Assembly: GCA_023416895.1 (NCBI GenBank)
Contig: JAEZGQ010000097.1
Coordinates: forward strand, 1 to 5,597
DNA from: Bacillota bacterium
GTDB lineage: Bacteria; Bacillota; Clostridia; Christensenellales; CAG-138
DNA: 5,597 nt
Direction: 5' to 3'
Each line of letters opens with the position of its first letter. The first letter of the stretch is position 1. The position numbers and the translations under genes were made by a program. Of this stretch, positions 1 through 5,597 are shown piece after piece. A model generated the notes under the pieces. That model was not told where the DNA came from. It saw only the letters and a list, made by a program, of their open reading frames with translations, and searched no databases.

Positions 1-327
1 CAGTGCATCGTGGTACAGGAAACGGAATACACGGGCGCAGGAAAGCACCTCAACCCGCAGCTTTCCTTTGCGCGTAAAAACGGCATCGACATCCGCTTCG
101 GCGACCCCAAAGAGGAGGTCGCTGGCAGAAACATTATTTTGCCCAAACATCCGTCGCTGCTTCAAGCGCGCGAGGTGGATATGGCGCATCTTCGCGCGTC
201 GCTCATCAAAAACGCGCTTCAAGCGCACGGCGGCAAATACACGGAAGAAGACCTCGCCTTTTTGGCGGAAGAAACCAAAACCGACACCGAATTTGTACTT
301 CGGTGTATCAAGGAGGAGCAGGCATGA
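1..327 (+). CDS. ortB: 2-amino-4-ketopentanoate thiolase, beta subunit (C-terminal part)
   Basis: Partial gene: the frame is open from base 1 (first codons read QCIVVQETEYTGAGKH) and ends at TGA 325-327, leaving 108 C-terminal residues. OrtB is the PLP-dependent (fold type II, threonine-synthase-like) subunit of the OrtAB thiolase, which cleaves 2-amino-4-ketopentanoate with CoA to acetyl-CoA and alanine in the cytoplasm. The catalytic PLP lysine lies upstream of the window and cannot be checked. The visible part has a glycine-rich TGAGKH segment, the stretch ILPKHPSLLQAREVDMAHLR, and a helical, acidic C-terminus. A GTG at base 10 could be read as a start, but the conserved sequence continues upstream of it, so it is treated as internal. 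The assignment rests on family resemblance and on direct overlap with oraS, the order known from clostridial ornithine clusters. A different threonine-synthase-like enzyme is possible but unlikely in this context. Confidence 0.88.
   Translation, partial: QCIVVQETEYTGAGKHLNPQLSFARKNGIDIRFGDPKEEVAGRNIILPKHPSLLQAREVDMAHLRASLIKNALQAHGGKYTEEDLAFLAEETKTDTEFVLRCIKEEQA
311..316 (+). promoter_or_regulatory. Ribosome binding site of oraS
   Basis: A perfect AGGAGG sits 7 bases before the ATG at 324. It lies inside the end of ortB and fixes the start of oraS at MKRADDF. An in-frame ATG further upstream (303) has no such site and would add seven residues read from ortB sequence. Confidence 0.85.
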
Positions 328-689
328 AACGGGCAGACGATTTTGAAGCGCGCAGCGGGCATTTGAAAAACCTGACGGATGCGGAGCTTGAGCAGCGCTT
401 CTGGAGCCTTGCCGAGGAGCTTGTAAACCCCATGCTCAAGCTCGGTTACGAAAACACAACGCCTTCGGTGGAGCGCTCGGTGCTTTTGCGCATGGGTTTT
501 TCCTCCATTGAGGCAAAAAGCATTGTGGATGCGTGCGTGGATCATCGGCTCATCGGCCACGGTGCGGGCAATGTTGTTTACAAGATCGCAAAAAGGCACA
601 ACCTTCCCATCCGCGAGGCGGGCGTGGCCCTTGCAAACGGGGAATACTGGGATGAGGCCGAAACGCTTTTCAACGGGGGTAATGTATGA
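324..689 (+). CDS. oraS: D-ornithine 4,5-aminomutase, small (alpha) subunit
   Basis: A 121-residue protein, MKRADDFEARSGHLKNLTDA to the end at FNGGNV, the usual size for OraS. OraS is the small partner of OraE in the heterotetrameric aminomutase that converts D-ornithine to 2,4-diaminopentanoate using adenosylcobalamin and PLP. It carries no cofactor motif itself. It looks predominantly helical, and its recognisable stretches are LTDAELEQRFW near residue 20, the middle segment LGYENTTPSVERSVLLRMGF, and a C-terminal region with NLPIREAGVALANG. The start is set by the strong AGGAGG at 311-316. ATG overlaps the ortB stop (ATGA, 324-327) and the TGA stop overlaps the oraE ATG (ATGA, 686-689), so the three genes are probably translationally coupled, which suits the matched subunit amounts needed for a complex. 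No truncation or frameshift is seen. Confidence 0.95.
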   Translation: MKRADDFEARSGHLKNLTDAELEQRFWSLAEELVNPMLKLGYENTTPSVERSVLLRMGFSSIEAKSIVDACVDHRLIGHGAGNVVYKIAKRHNLPIREAGVALANGEYWDEAETLFNGGNV

Positions 690-2911
690 ACGAAGAATAT
701 AGGCTTGACCCCACCCAAAACATCGATGTGGAAAAAATCCTCGAAAACCTTGAGGATTACCGCCCCAGAAGGCGCGGCTGGACGTGGCGCGAACCCGTAA
801 AGGATCTAAAAATGGGCGCGTTCACCTATCAGGATTGCTCAATGCCTTTAAAGGCTTCTGTTCCGCTGCCGCCGGCGCACAACTTCGGCGACATCGACCC
901 GCAGCCCGCACCCGTAATCACCACGGAAATCGCTTCAGGCCGCTTTGAAGACGACATCCGCCGCATGCGCATGGCCGCGCACCACGGCGCGGATCACATC
1001 ATGGTCATCCGCACGGCAGGCCAGTCGCATTTCGACGGGCTCATCGAAGGCACCCCGCAGGGCATGGGCGGCGTACCCATTACAAGGAAACAGGTGCGCG
1101 CGCAAAGAAAAGCGCTCGACCTCATTGAGGACGAAGTCGGTAGGCCCATCAACTACCACTCCTATGTGAGCGGCGTCGCAGGCCCGGACATTGCCGTGAT
1201 GTTTGCCGAGGAAGGCGTAAACGGTGCACATCAGGACCCGCAGTACAACGTAATTTACCGCAACATCAACATGGTGCGTTCGTTTGTGGACGCGTGCGAA
1301 TCCAAAAAGGTCATGGCATGGGCGAACATGGCGCAGATCGACGGCGCGCACAATGCCAACGCCACCGCACGCGATGCGTGGAAGGTGATGCCCGAGCTTA
1401 TGGTGCAGCACGCCATCAACGCCATTTTCTCCGCCAAGGTAGGCATGCCGAAAAAGAACATTTGCCTTTCCACCGTACCGCCCACGGCGACACCCGCACC
1501 CTGCGTGTACATCGACCTTCCCTATGCGGTGGCGCTTCGCGAACTGTTCCGCGAGTACCGCATGCGCGCACAGATGAACACAAAGTACATCGAAGCCTCC
1601 ACCCGCGAAGCGACTGTGACCCATGTTTTGAACATGGTCATCAGCAAACTTACAAGCGCGGACATCCAGTCCACCATTACGCCGGACGAAGGTCGCAACG
1701 TGCCTTGGCACATCTATAACATCGAAGCGTGCGATACCGCCAAGCAAACGCTCGTGGGCTTGGATGGGCTTATGGAAATGGTAGAGCTCAAAGACACCGG
1801 CTACCTTCGCGAAAAGGCGCGCGAGCTCAAAGAGCGCGCGGTGCTGTTCATGGAGGAAATGCTTGAAATGGGCGGCTATTATAAGGCCGTGGAAGCCGGC
1901 TACTTCGTGGACAGCGGCATGTTCCCCGAGCGCAACGGTGACGGTATTGTAAGGAAAATGGATGGCGGCATCGGTGCCGGCATGATCTACAAGCGTGAGA
2001 AGGATTATTTTGCGCCCGTTACCGCGCACTACGGCTACAACAACGTGGCGCAGTACGACGAAGCCGCGATCAATAACCCCGCGCAGCTCATCGGCGGCTG
2101 CACGCTCGAATGTCCCGAAAAAATCGTATACATCGACGAGCTTGACGAAACCGACAACGCTTCCGTCCGCATGAGCGAGGTCGCGGCCTACAAAAATCCG
2201 GGCGCGAAGCAACTCAGGCCGGAAATGGAATGGCTAGCGGATGGCACCGTAATGCTTACCATGTTCTTCCCCACCGAAAAGAAGGTGGCTTCCGCAGCGG
2301 CGCTTGCATTTGCCCGCAAAATGAACCTTACCGACCCCGAGGTGATCAACTGCGAGGTCATGCACGGGGCAGAAGGCACGCGCATTGAAGTAAAGGGAAA
2401 AGTGCCCTTCAGCGTGAATGTGGATGAGCTTGTCATCCCCAAGGATCCCGAGGTGTTAAGCGACGACGAGCTTCGCGCTGCCATCGAGAAAAAGCACATG
2501 CGGGTCGTTTGCGGCACGGTTGGCGAGGATGAACACAGCGTGGGCCTTCGCGAGATCATCGACATCAAGCACGGCGGCATTGAAAAATACGGCATCGAGG
2601 TACATTATCTTGGCACCTCCGTACCGCCCGAAAAGCTTGTGAACGCCGCCATCGAGCTGAATGCGGATGCCATTTTGGCCTCCACCGTCATCAGCCACGA
2701 CGACATTCACTATAAAAACATCTCCAAAATCAACCGCATCGCCACGGAAATGGGCGTACGCGATAAGCTGATGTTCCTCGCGGGCGGCACGCAGGTTGAC
2801 CCTGCCATCGCGCGCAAAAATGGCGCGGACGAAGGTTTTTCGCGCGGCACGCACGGCAACCATGTGGCGACTTTCCTCGTCAAACGCAGGCGCGAAATGG
2901 GCATGGAGTAG
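686..2911 (+). CDS. oraE: D-ornithine 4,5-aminomutase, large (beta) subunit, B12- and PLP-binding
   Basis: A 741-residue protein, full length for OraE. It catalyses the radical 1,2-amino shift that turns D-ornithine into 2,4-diaminopentanoate, with adenosylcobalamin as radical source and PLP holding the migrating amino group. Residues about 75-400 should form the TIM barrel. E81, S162 and Y187 fall where I recall the PLP contacts of the C. sticklandii enzyme, and H222, N223 and R294 match its His225/Asn226/Arg297 with a three-residue shift. The C-terminal Rossmann domain (about 600-741) has the base-off cobalamin motif DxHxxG as D615-E-H617-S-V-G620, followed by K628. The H617 to K628 spacing of 11 equals His618/Lys629 in C. 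sticklandii, where the lysine forms the resting PLP imine. Further B12-pocket segments are STVISH (666-671) and AGGTQ (699-703). Translation starts by ATGA overlap with oraS; only a weak GGGGG (675-679) precedes it, so coupling is likely. TAG 2909-2911 lies at the foot of a hairpin. Confidence 0.97.
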   Translation: MNEEYRLDPTQNIDVEKILENLEDYRPRRRGWTWREPVKDLKMGAFTYQDCSMPLKASVPLPPAHNFGDIDPQPAPVITTEIASGRFEDDIRRMRMAAHHGADHIMVIRTAGQSHFDGLIEGTPQGMGGVPITRKQVRAQRKALDLIEDEVGRPINYHSYVSGVAGPDIAVMFAEEGVNGAHQDPQYNVIYRNINMVRSFVDACESKKVMAWANMAQIDGAHNANATARDAWKVMPELMVQHAINAIFSAKVGMPKKNICLSTVPPTATPAPCVYIDLPYAVALRELFREYRMRAQMNTKYIEASTREATVTHVLNMVISKLTSADIQSTITPDEGRNVPWHIYNIEACDTAKQTLVGLDGLMEMVELKDTGYLREKARELKERAVLFMEEMLEMGGYYKAVEAGYFVDSGMFPERNGDGIVRKMDGGIGAGMIYKREKDYFAPVTAHYGYNNVAQYDEAAINNPAQLIGGCTLECPEKIVYIDELDETDNASVRMSEVAAYKNPGAKQLRPEMEWLADGTVMLTMFFPTEKKVASAAALAFARKMNLTDPEVINCEVMHGAEGTRIEVKGKVPFSVNVDELVIPKDPEVLSDDELRAAIEKKHMRVVCGTVGEDEHSVGLREIIDIKHGGIEKYGIEVHYLGTSVPPEKLVNAAIELNADAILASTVISHDDIHYKNISKINRIATEMGVRDKLMFLAGGTQVDPAIARKNGADEGFSRGTHGNHVATFLVKRRREMGME

Positions 2912-2940
2912 GCACATCGGGGCTTCGCCCCGATATGCCT
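2910..2940. repeat. Inverted repeat 1 (GC-rich hairpin at the oraE stop)
   Basis: Arms 2910-2923 and 2927-2940 pair as 13 base pairs with one C/A mismatch (2915/2935) and a TTC loop. The stem begins inside the oraE stop codon. No run of T follows directly, so as written it is not a standard intrinsic terminator; it may protect the 3' end of an oraE transcript or pause the polymerase. Confidence 0.75.
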
Positions 2941-2941
2941 G

Positions 2942-2971
2942 TCAAAAAAGTGCCGTAAGTCACTTTTTTGA
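2942..2971 (+). terminator. Inverted repeat 2, A-run/T-run hairpin; possible weak terminator or attenuator
   Basis: A perfect 11-bp inverted repeat: TCAAAAAAGTG (2942-2952) and CACTTTTTTGA (2961-2971), with an 8-base loop. An A-run facing a T-run flanking a short GTG/CAC core resembles a terminator, but only three or four GC-containing pairs precede the T-run, so efficiency would be low. HP1 directly upstream could add stem strength. Because the GlmL-like gene and orr follow on the same strand and belong to the same pathway, partial termination is more plausible than a full stop. The inverted repeat itself is certain; the termination role is inferred. Confidence 0.35.
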
Positions 2972-2974
2972 GAT

Positions 2975-3020
2975 TTACAGGAACAACCTGTGCCTATGGC
3001 ACGGTCGGTTGTTCCTGTAA
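2975..3020. repeat. Inverted repeat 3 (14-bp perfect stem with inner hairpin)
   Basis: Arms TTACAGGAACAACC (2975-2988) and GGTTGTTCCTGTAA (3007-3020) are perfectly complementary. Inside, GTGCC (2990-2994) and GGCAC (2998-3002) form a further 5-bp stem with a TAT loop, leaving a small asymmetric bulge. It is the longest perfect stem in the window. No gene function is seen in it. Confidence 0.85.
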
Positions 3021-3047
3021 GGAAAGCCTTGCGAGGCAAGGCTTTCC
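3021..3047. repeat. Inverted repeat 4 (12-bp perfect stem)
   Basis: Arms GGAAAGCCTTGC (3021-3032) and GCAAGGCTTTCC (3036-3047) are perfectly complementary around a GAG loop. It starts on the base after inverted repeat 3, with no spacer. Confidence 0.85.
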
Positions 3048-3076
3048 GCCGCCACCGCACATATCGCTGGCGGCGG
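3046..3076. repeat. Inverted repeat 5 (9-bp GC-rich stem)
   Basis: Arms CCGCCGCCA (3046-3054) and TGGCGGCGG (3068-3076) are perfectly complementary around a 13-base loop. Its first two bases are the last two of repeat 4, so the two hairpins compete for or share that edge. Confidence 0.75.
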
Positions 3077-3087
3077 TCAAAAGCCTC

Positions 3088-3105
3088 CGGGGGTCTTGAC
3101 CCCCG
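3088..3105. repeat. Inverted repeat 6 (7-bp stem)
   Basis: CGGGGGT (3088-3094) and ACCCCCG (3099-3105) pair around a CTTG loop. Nearby complementary runs give alternative pairings: CGAAACCC (3104-3111) with GGGTTTCG (3131-3138), and CGGGG (3124-3128) with CCCCG (3139-3143). Which of these exists in RNA cannot be decided by eye. Confidence 0.65.
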
Positions 3106-3162
3106 AAACCCCAAGAGAGCGGACGGGGTTGGGTTTCGCCCCGGGTTCCGCAGCAAAACGCC

Positions 3163-3167
3163 GGAGG
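3163..3167 (+). promoter_or_regulatory. Ribosome binding site of the GlmL-like gene
   Basis: GGAGG lies 5 bases before TTG 3173 and is the evidence for that unusual start codon. The segment 3161-3170 containing it is complementary to 3081-3090 (seven perfect pairs CCTCCGG/CCGGAGG, then one G/T and two A/T pairs), so the site could be masked in the folded transcript. Confidence 0.7.
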
Positions 3168-3172
3168 TTTGC

Positions 3173-4537
3173 TTGTTCATCGACGTACTTGTTGCCGAAA
3201 TTGGCTCCACGACCACGGTGGTCAGCGCGTTTGGCGCGCTCGACACCGCACGCCCGCGTTTTTTGGGGCAGGGCTTCGCGCCTACCTCCGTTCTGGAGGG
3301 CGACGTGCGCGTAGGTCTCAACGGCGCCATCCGTTCGCTTGCCGAAACGTTGGGAGCCGAAAAAATTTCCTACGGCGAAATGTTTGCCACGTCGAGCGCC
3401 GCGGGCGGGCTTCGCATGTGCGTTCACGGCCTCGTGTACGATATGACGGTGAAGGCTGCGGAGGCCGCGGCTTTGGGCGCGGGCGCCATCGTTAAGCTCG
3501 CCACCGCCGGAAAGCTTACCGACTTTGACCTTGCGGATATGATCGCTACAAAGCCAAACCTCATCATGCTCGCGGGCGGAACCGATTACGGCGAGCGCGA
3601 AACCGCGCTTTATAACGCCGAGCGCCTGTGCAATTGCGGCTTAAATGTACCCGTCATTTATGCGGGCAACGTGCAAAACCAAAGCGCGATCAAGGCGATG
3701 TTCGAGGCAAAAAACATCCCTGTTTACATCACGGAAAACGTGTACCCGAAACTTGACAAGCTCAACATTGAGCCCGCGCGGCGCATCATCCACGAGGTGT
3801 TCGCCGAGCACATCGTGAAAGCGCCGGGCATGGAGCATGTGCGCGACATGGTAAGGGGGAGCATCCTCCCCACGCCGGGCGCAGTGATGGAAGCCGCCCA
3901 GCTTCTTTACGGTGAGATCGGCGACCTTGTGTGCGTGGACATCGGGGGTGCAACCACGGATGTACACTCCGTTACCGCAGGTTCCGATGAAATTTCTGCC
4001 CTGCTTACGGCACCGGAACCTTTTGCCAAGCGTACTGTGGAAGGCGACCTTGGGCTTTACGTCAACGCCAAAAACCTTGTGGAAATGCTCGGTGCGGATA
4101 CGCTTTCCCGTGAGCTTCAGCTCGATGTGGAAGACGTGATGCACCATTATGAGCCCATTCCGAAAACGGAGGCGCAGCTTAAGCTTACGGAGCGGCTGTG
4201 CTTGGAAGCGGGGCGCGTGGCGCTATCAAGGCACGCGGGGCAGCTCCGCTACATCTACACACCTTCCGGCAGAAAAACGCTTGCCGAGGGGAAAGACCTT
4301 ACCGCCGTCAAGTACATTGTCGGCACGGGCGGTGCGTTGACGCGGCTTCCCGATCGGGAAAATATCCTTCGTTTGCTGGGTGATTGTAACAAAACCGGCA
4401 TGATGCTTTACCCGCGCCCGGGTGAATTGAAGCTTTTGTTCGACGAGCACTACATTATGGCGTCGCTGGGCGCGCTTTCAAAACGATACGGAGGAGAGGC
4501 GCTTCTTCTTTTGAAGCAAAGCCTCAACATTGCATGA
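3173..4537 (+). CDS. GlmL/MutL-like ornithine degradation accessory protein (ASKHA ATPase fold)
   Basis: A 454-residue protein related to GlmL (MutL) of the glutamate mutase cluster; proteins of this type recur beside oraE. Two ATPase-type phosphate motifs are visible: EIGSTTTVV at residues 9-17 and DIGGATTD at 256-263. A third glycine motif, VGTGGALTRLP from 383, fits the adenosine site. Family stretches MLAGGTDYGE (132-141) and VPVIYAGN (159-166) are also present. No signal peptide or membrane segment is seen, so it is cytoplasmic. By analogy it may load, protect or reactivate the B12 cofactor of OraE; this is inference, since the role of GlmL itself is not settled. Start choice: TTG 3173 with GGAGG 5 bases upstream gives MFIDVLVAEIG, the expected N-terminus just ahead of the first phosphate motif. 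An upstream ATG (2990) would add 61 residues translated from hairpin DNA. TGA 4535-4537 is one base before orr. Confidence 0.88.
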   Translation: MFIDVLVAEIGSTTTVVSAFGALDTARPRFLGQGFAPTSVLEGDVRVGLNGAIRSLAETLGAEKISYGEMFATSSAAGGLRMCVHGLVYDMTVKAAEAAALGAGAIVKLATAGKLTDFDLADMIATKPNLIMLAGGTDYGERETALYNAERLCNCGLNVPVIYAGNVQNQSAIKAMFEAKNIPVYITENVYPKLDKLNIEPARRIIHEVFAEHIVKAPGMEHVRDMVRGSILPTPGAVMEAAQLLYGEIGDLVCVDIGGATTDVHSVTAGSDEISALLTAPEPFAKRTVEGDLGLYVNAKNLVEMLGADTLSRELQLDVEDVMHHYEPIPKTEAQLKLTERLCLEAGRVALSRHAGQLRYIYTPSGRKTLAEGKDLTAVKYIVGTGGALTRLPDRENILRLLGDCNKTGMMLYPRPGELKLLFDEHYIMASLGALSKRYGGEALLLLKQSLNIA

Positions 4538-4538
4538 T

Positions 4539-5597
4539 ATGTATCCTGCGCTTACGGTAAACTTAAAAAAACTGAAGCACAACATCGATTTTTTAATGAA
4601 GCTGTGCGAAAAAAACGGGATTCAAGTAGCCTTCGTTACAAAATGCGTGTGTGCAGACAGCCGCATTGCGGAGCTTATTGAAGCAAGCGGCGCATGGATG
4701 GTTGCCGACTCGCGCGTGCAAAACCTCGACGCGATTCGCACCAATAAGCCGAAGCTTCTTTTGCGCGTTTCGGCCCCGAGCGAGGTTGAGGAAACCGTTC
4801 GTGCGGCAGAATATAGCCTTCAAAGCGAAATTTCGGTGATTCGCGCGCTCGGCGCAGCGGCGAAAGCCCAAAAGAGAAAGCATGGAGTCATCCTCATGGC
4901 GGACATGGGGGATTTGCGCGAGGGCATCTTTTTTGAAAACGAAGCACTTCTTCTTGAAACCGCCAAAGCGGTTTTGCAGGAGCCGTGGCTTGCGTTAAGC
5001 GGCCTTGGCACCAACCTCACCTGTTACGGCTCCATTGTCCCGAGCGAAGAAAATATGAACGGCCTTGTGCGCCTTGCCGAAAAGCTTCGGGAAGAGTTTG
5101 GCGTTGAACTGCCGATTGTATCGGGCGGAAACTCAAGCACGATGGGGCTTTTGGAAAAAGGTTTGCTCCCCAAGGGCATCAACCACCTTCGCATCGGCGA
5201 AGCGTTTCTTCTTGGGCATGATACCTCGCGCTTTCGCGTGATGGATGGTCTTTACGGTGATGCGTTCATTTTGGAAGCAGAGCTTGCCGAGGTGCAGAAA
5301 AAACCTTCCGTGCCCATTGGCGAGCGCTACAAAAACGCGTTCGGCGAAGTGGTAGAATACCCCGATAAGGGCGAAATGCTAAGGGGTGTGCTGGCCATCG
5401 GCCGCCAGGATGCAGCGGTTGAGGGGCTTACGCCGCTCGATGCCGGCGTGGAAATTTTAGGCGCGTCAAGCGACCACATGATTGTGGATCTTACCGCCGC
5501 GAACGGGCGCTTTCGCGTGGGCGACACGCTCCGCTTTGTGCCCGATTACGGCGCGCTTTTGCGGCTTTACACAAGCGCTTATGTAGAAAAACGGTAT
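4539..5597 (+). CDS. orr: Ornithine racemase (PLP-dependent, alanine racemase-like barrel)
   Basis: 353 codons starting MYPALTVNLKKLKHNID and still open at the last base (final residues SAYVEKRY), so the stop lies outside. The length already matches the family, so probably little or nothing but the stop is missing. Orr interconverts L- and D-ornithine, supplying the D-isomer that OraS/OraE needs. It is a fold type III PLP enzyme: K35 in AFVTKCVCAD is the expected PLP lysine, and SGGNSST (195-201) and RIGEAFLLG (218-226) form the phosphate-binding side of the barrel. A beta-rich C-terminal domain follows from about residue 240. The gene begins one base after the stop of the GlmL-like gene. I see no good ribosome site close to the ATG (nearest GGAGGAG is at 4490-4496, over 40 bases away), so it probably depends on translational coupling. 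An ATG at 4534 overlaps the upstream stop but meets a stop codon after eight codons, so it is not the start. A general amino acid racemase is a less likely alternative. Confidence 0.93.
   Translation, partial: MYPALTVNLKKLKHNIDFLMKLCEKNGIQVAFVTKCVCADSRIAELIEASGAWMVADSRVQNLDAIRTNKPKLLLRVSAPSEVEETVRAAEYSLQSEISVIRALGAAAKAQKRKHGVILMADMGDLREGIFFENEALLLETAKAVLQEPWLALSGLGTNLTCYGSIVPSEENMNGLVRLAEKLREEFGVELPIVSGGNSSTMGLLEKGLLPKGINHLRIGEAFLLGHDTSRFRVMDGLYGDAFILEAELAEVQKKPSVPIGERYKNAFGEVVEYPDKGEMLRGVLAIGRQDAAVEGLTPLDAGVEILGASSDHMIVDLTAANGRFRVGDTLRFVPDYGALLRLYTSAYVEKRY

Larger units (their letters stand above)
2912..3172 (+). other. Non-coding hairpin island between oraE and the GlmL-like gene
   Basis: This 261-base gap is the only sizeable non-coding stretch in a window where all other genes overlap or sit one base apart. 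From 2910 to 3105 nearly every base falls in one of six adjacent inverted repeats, and 3104-3170 adds further complementary runs. A reading frame happens to stay open through it from 2990, but its arginine-rich, low-complexity translation looks like translated repeat, not protein. I see no convincing promoter, tRNA or known riboswitch. It may be a dispersed palindromic repeat that inserted here, a transcript processing or attenuation region, or both. Confidence 0.7.

Noticed and set aside
10..327. GTG at base 10 as the start of a small independent gene
   Set aside because: The frame is open to the window edge and the upstream codons continue the OrtB-like sequence, so this is a truncated gene, not a 105-residue protein.
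1294..1719. A 141-codon + strand frame inside oraE
   Set aside because: It is a shifted frame of oraE with no motif and no ribosome site of its own.
935..2212. A 425-codon open frame on the minus strand inside oraE
   Set aside because: It lies entirely antisense to a well-conserved gene. Its translation is rich in His, Val, Arg and Ala without family motifs, as expected from the opposite strand of GC-biased codons.
2990..3172. A 61-residue N-terminal extension of the GlmL-like protein starting at ATG 2990
   Set aside because: The codons run through hairpin arms, giving an Arg/Lys-rich peptide without family resemblance, and a good GGAGG sits directly before TTG 3173.
2912..3172. Cobalamin riboswitch, CRISPR array or insertion sequence in the gap
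   Set aside because: I find no B12-box-like conserved core, no regularly spaced identical repeats, and no transposase or terminal repeat pair enclosing coding sequence. The repeats are inverted and differ from each other.
2710..3427. Minus-strand open frames spanning the hairpin island and gene edges
   Set aside because: They read through inverted repeats and antisense to oraE and the GlmL-like gene. No domain is recognisable, and the open frames follow from base composition.

Overview
The window is the downstream part of an anaerobic L-ornithine oxidative degradation operon of the kind described in Clostridium (Acetoanaerobium) sticklandii and relatives. All genes lie on the + strand. The gene content (OrtB, OraS, OraE, a GlmL-like ATPase, Orr) and the strong AGGAGG-type ribosome sites point to an amino-acid-fermenting member of the Clostridia. 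By eye the DNA is moderately GC-rich (roughly mid-50s %, not computed), so it is not one of the classical AT-rich Clostridium species. No species can be named from the sequence.

Layout: 1-327 is the C-terminal end of ortB (2-amino-4-ketopentanoate thiolase beta subunit). Next come oraS (324-689) and oraE (686-2911), the small and large subunits of adenosylcobalamin/PLP-dependent D-ornithine 4,5-aminomutase. These three genes are joined by 4-base ATGA overlaps. The packing then breaks: 2912-3172 is a 261-base non-coding stretch made almost entirely of back-to-back perfect inverted repeats. It is followed by a TTG-started GlmL/MutL-like ASKHA ATPase gene (3173-4537). One base later comes orr (4539 to the window end), ornithine racemase, whose frame is still open at the last base.

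How the genes work together (known pathway): Orr converts L-ornithine to D-ornithine. OraS/OraE move the terminal amino group to give 2,4-diaminopentanoate. A dehydrogenase (Ord, expected upstream and outside the window) gives 2-amino-4-ketopentanoate. OrtA/OrtB cleave this with CoA to acetyl-CoA and alanine. The GlmL-like protein resembles the accessory protein of glutamate mutase. By analogy it probably maintains or reactivates the B12-dependent aminomutase, but its biochemical role here is not established.

The pathway itself is known. The least explained part is the hairpin island between oraE and the GlmL-like gene, including a possible long-range helix that would cover that gene's ribosome binding site.
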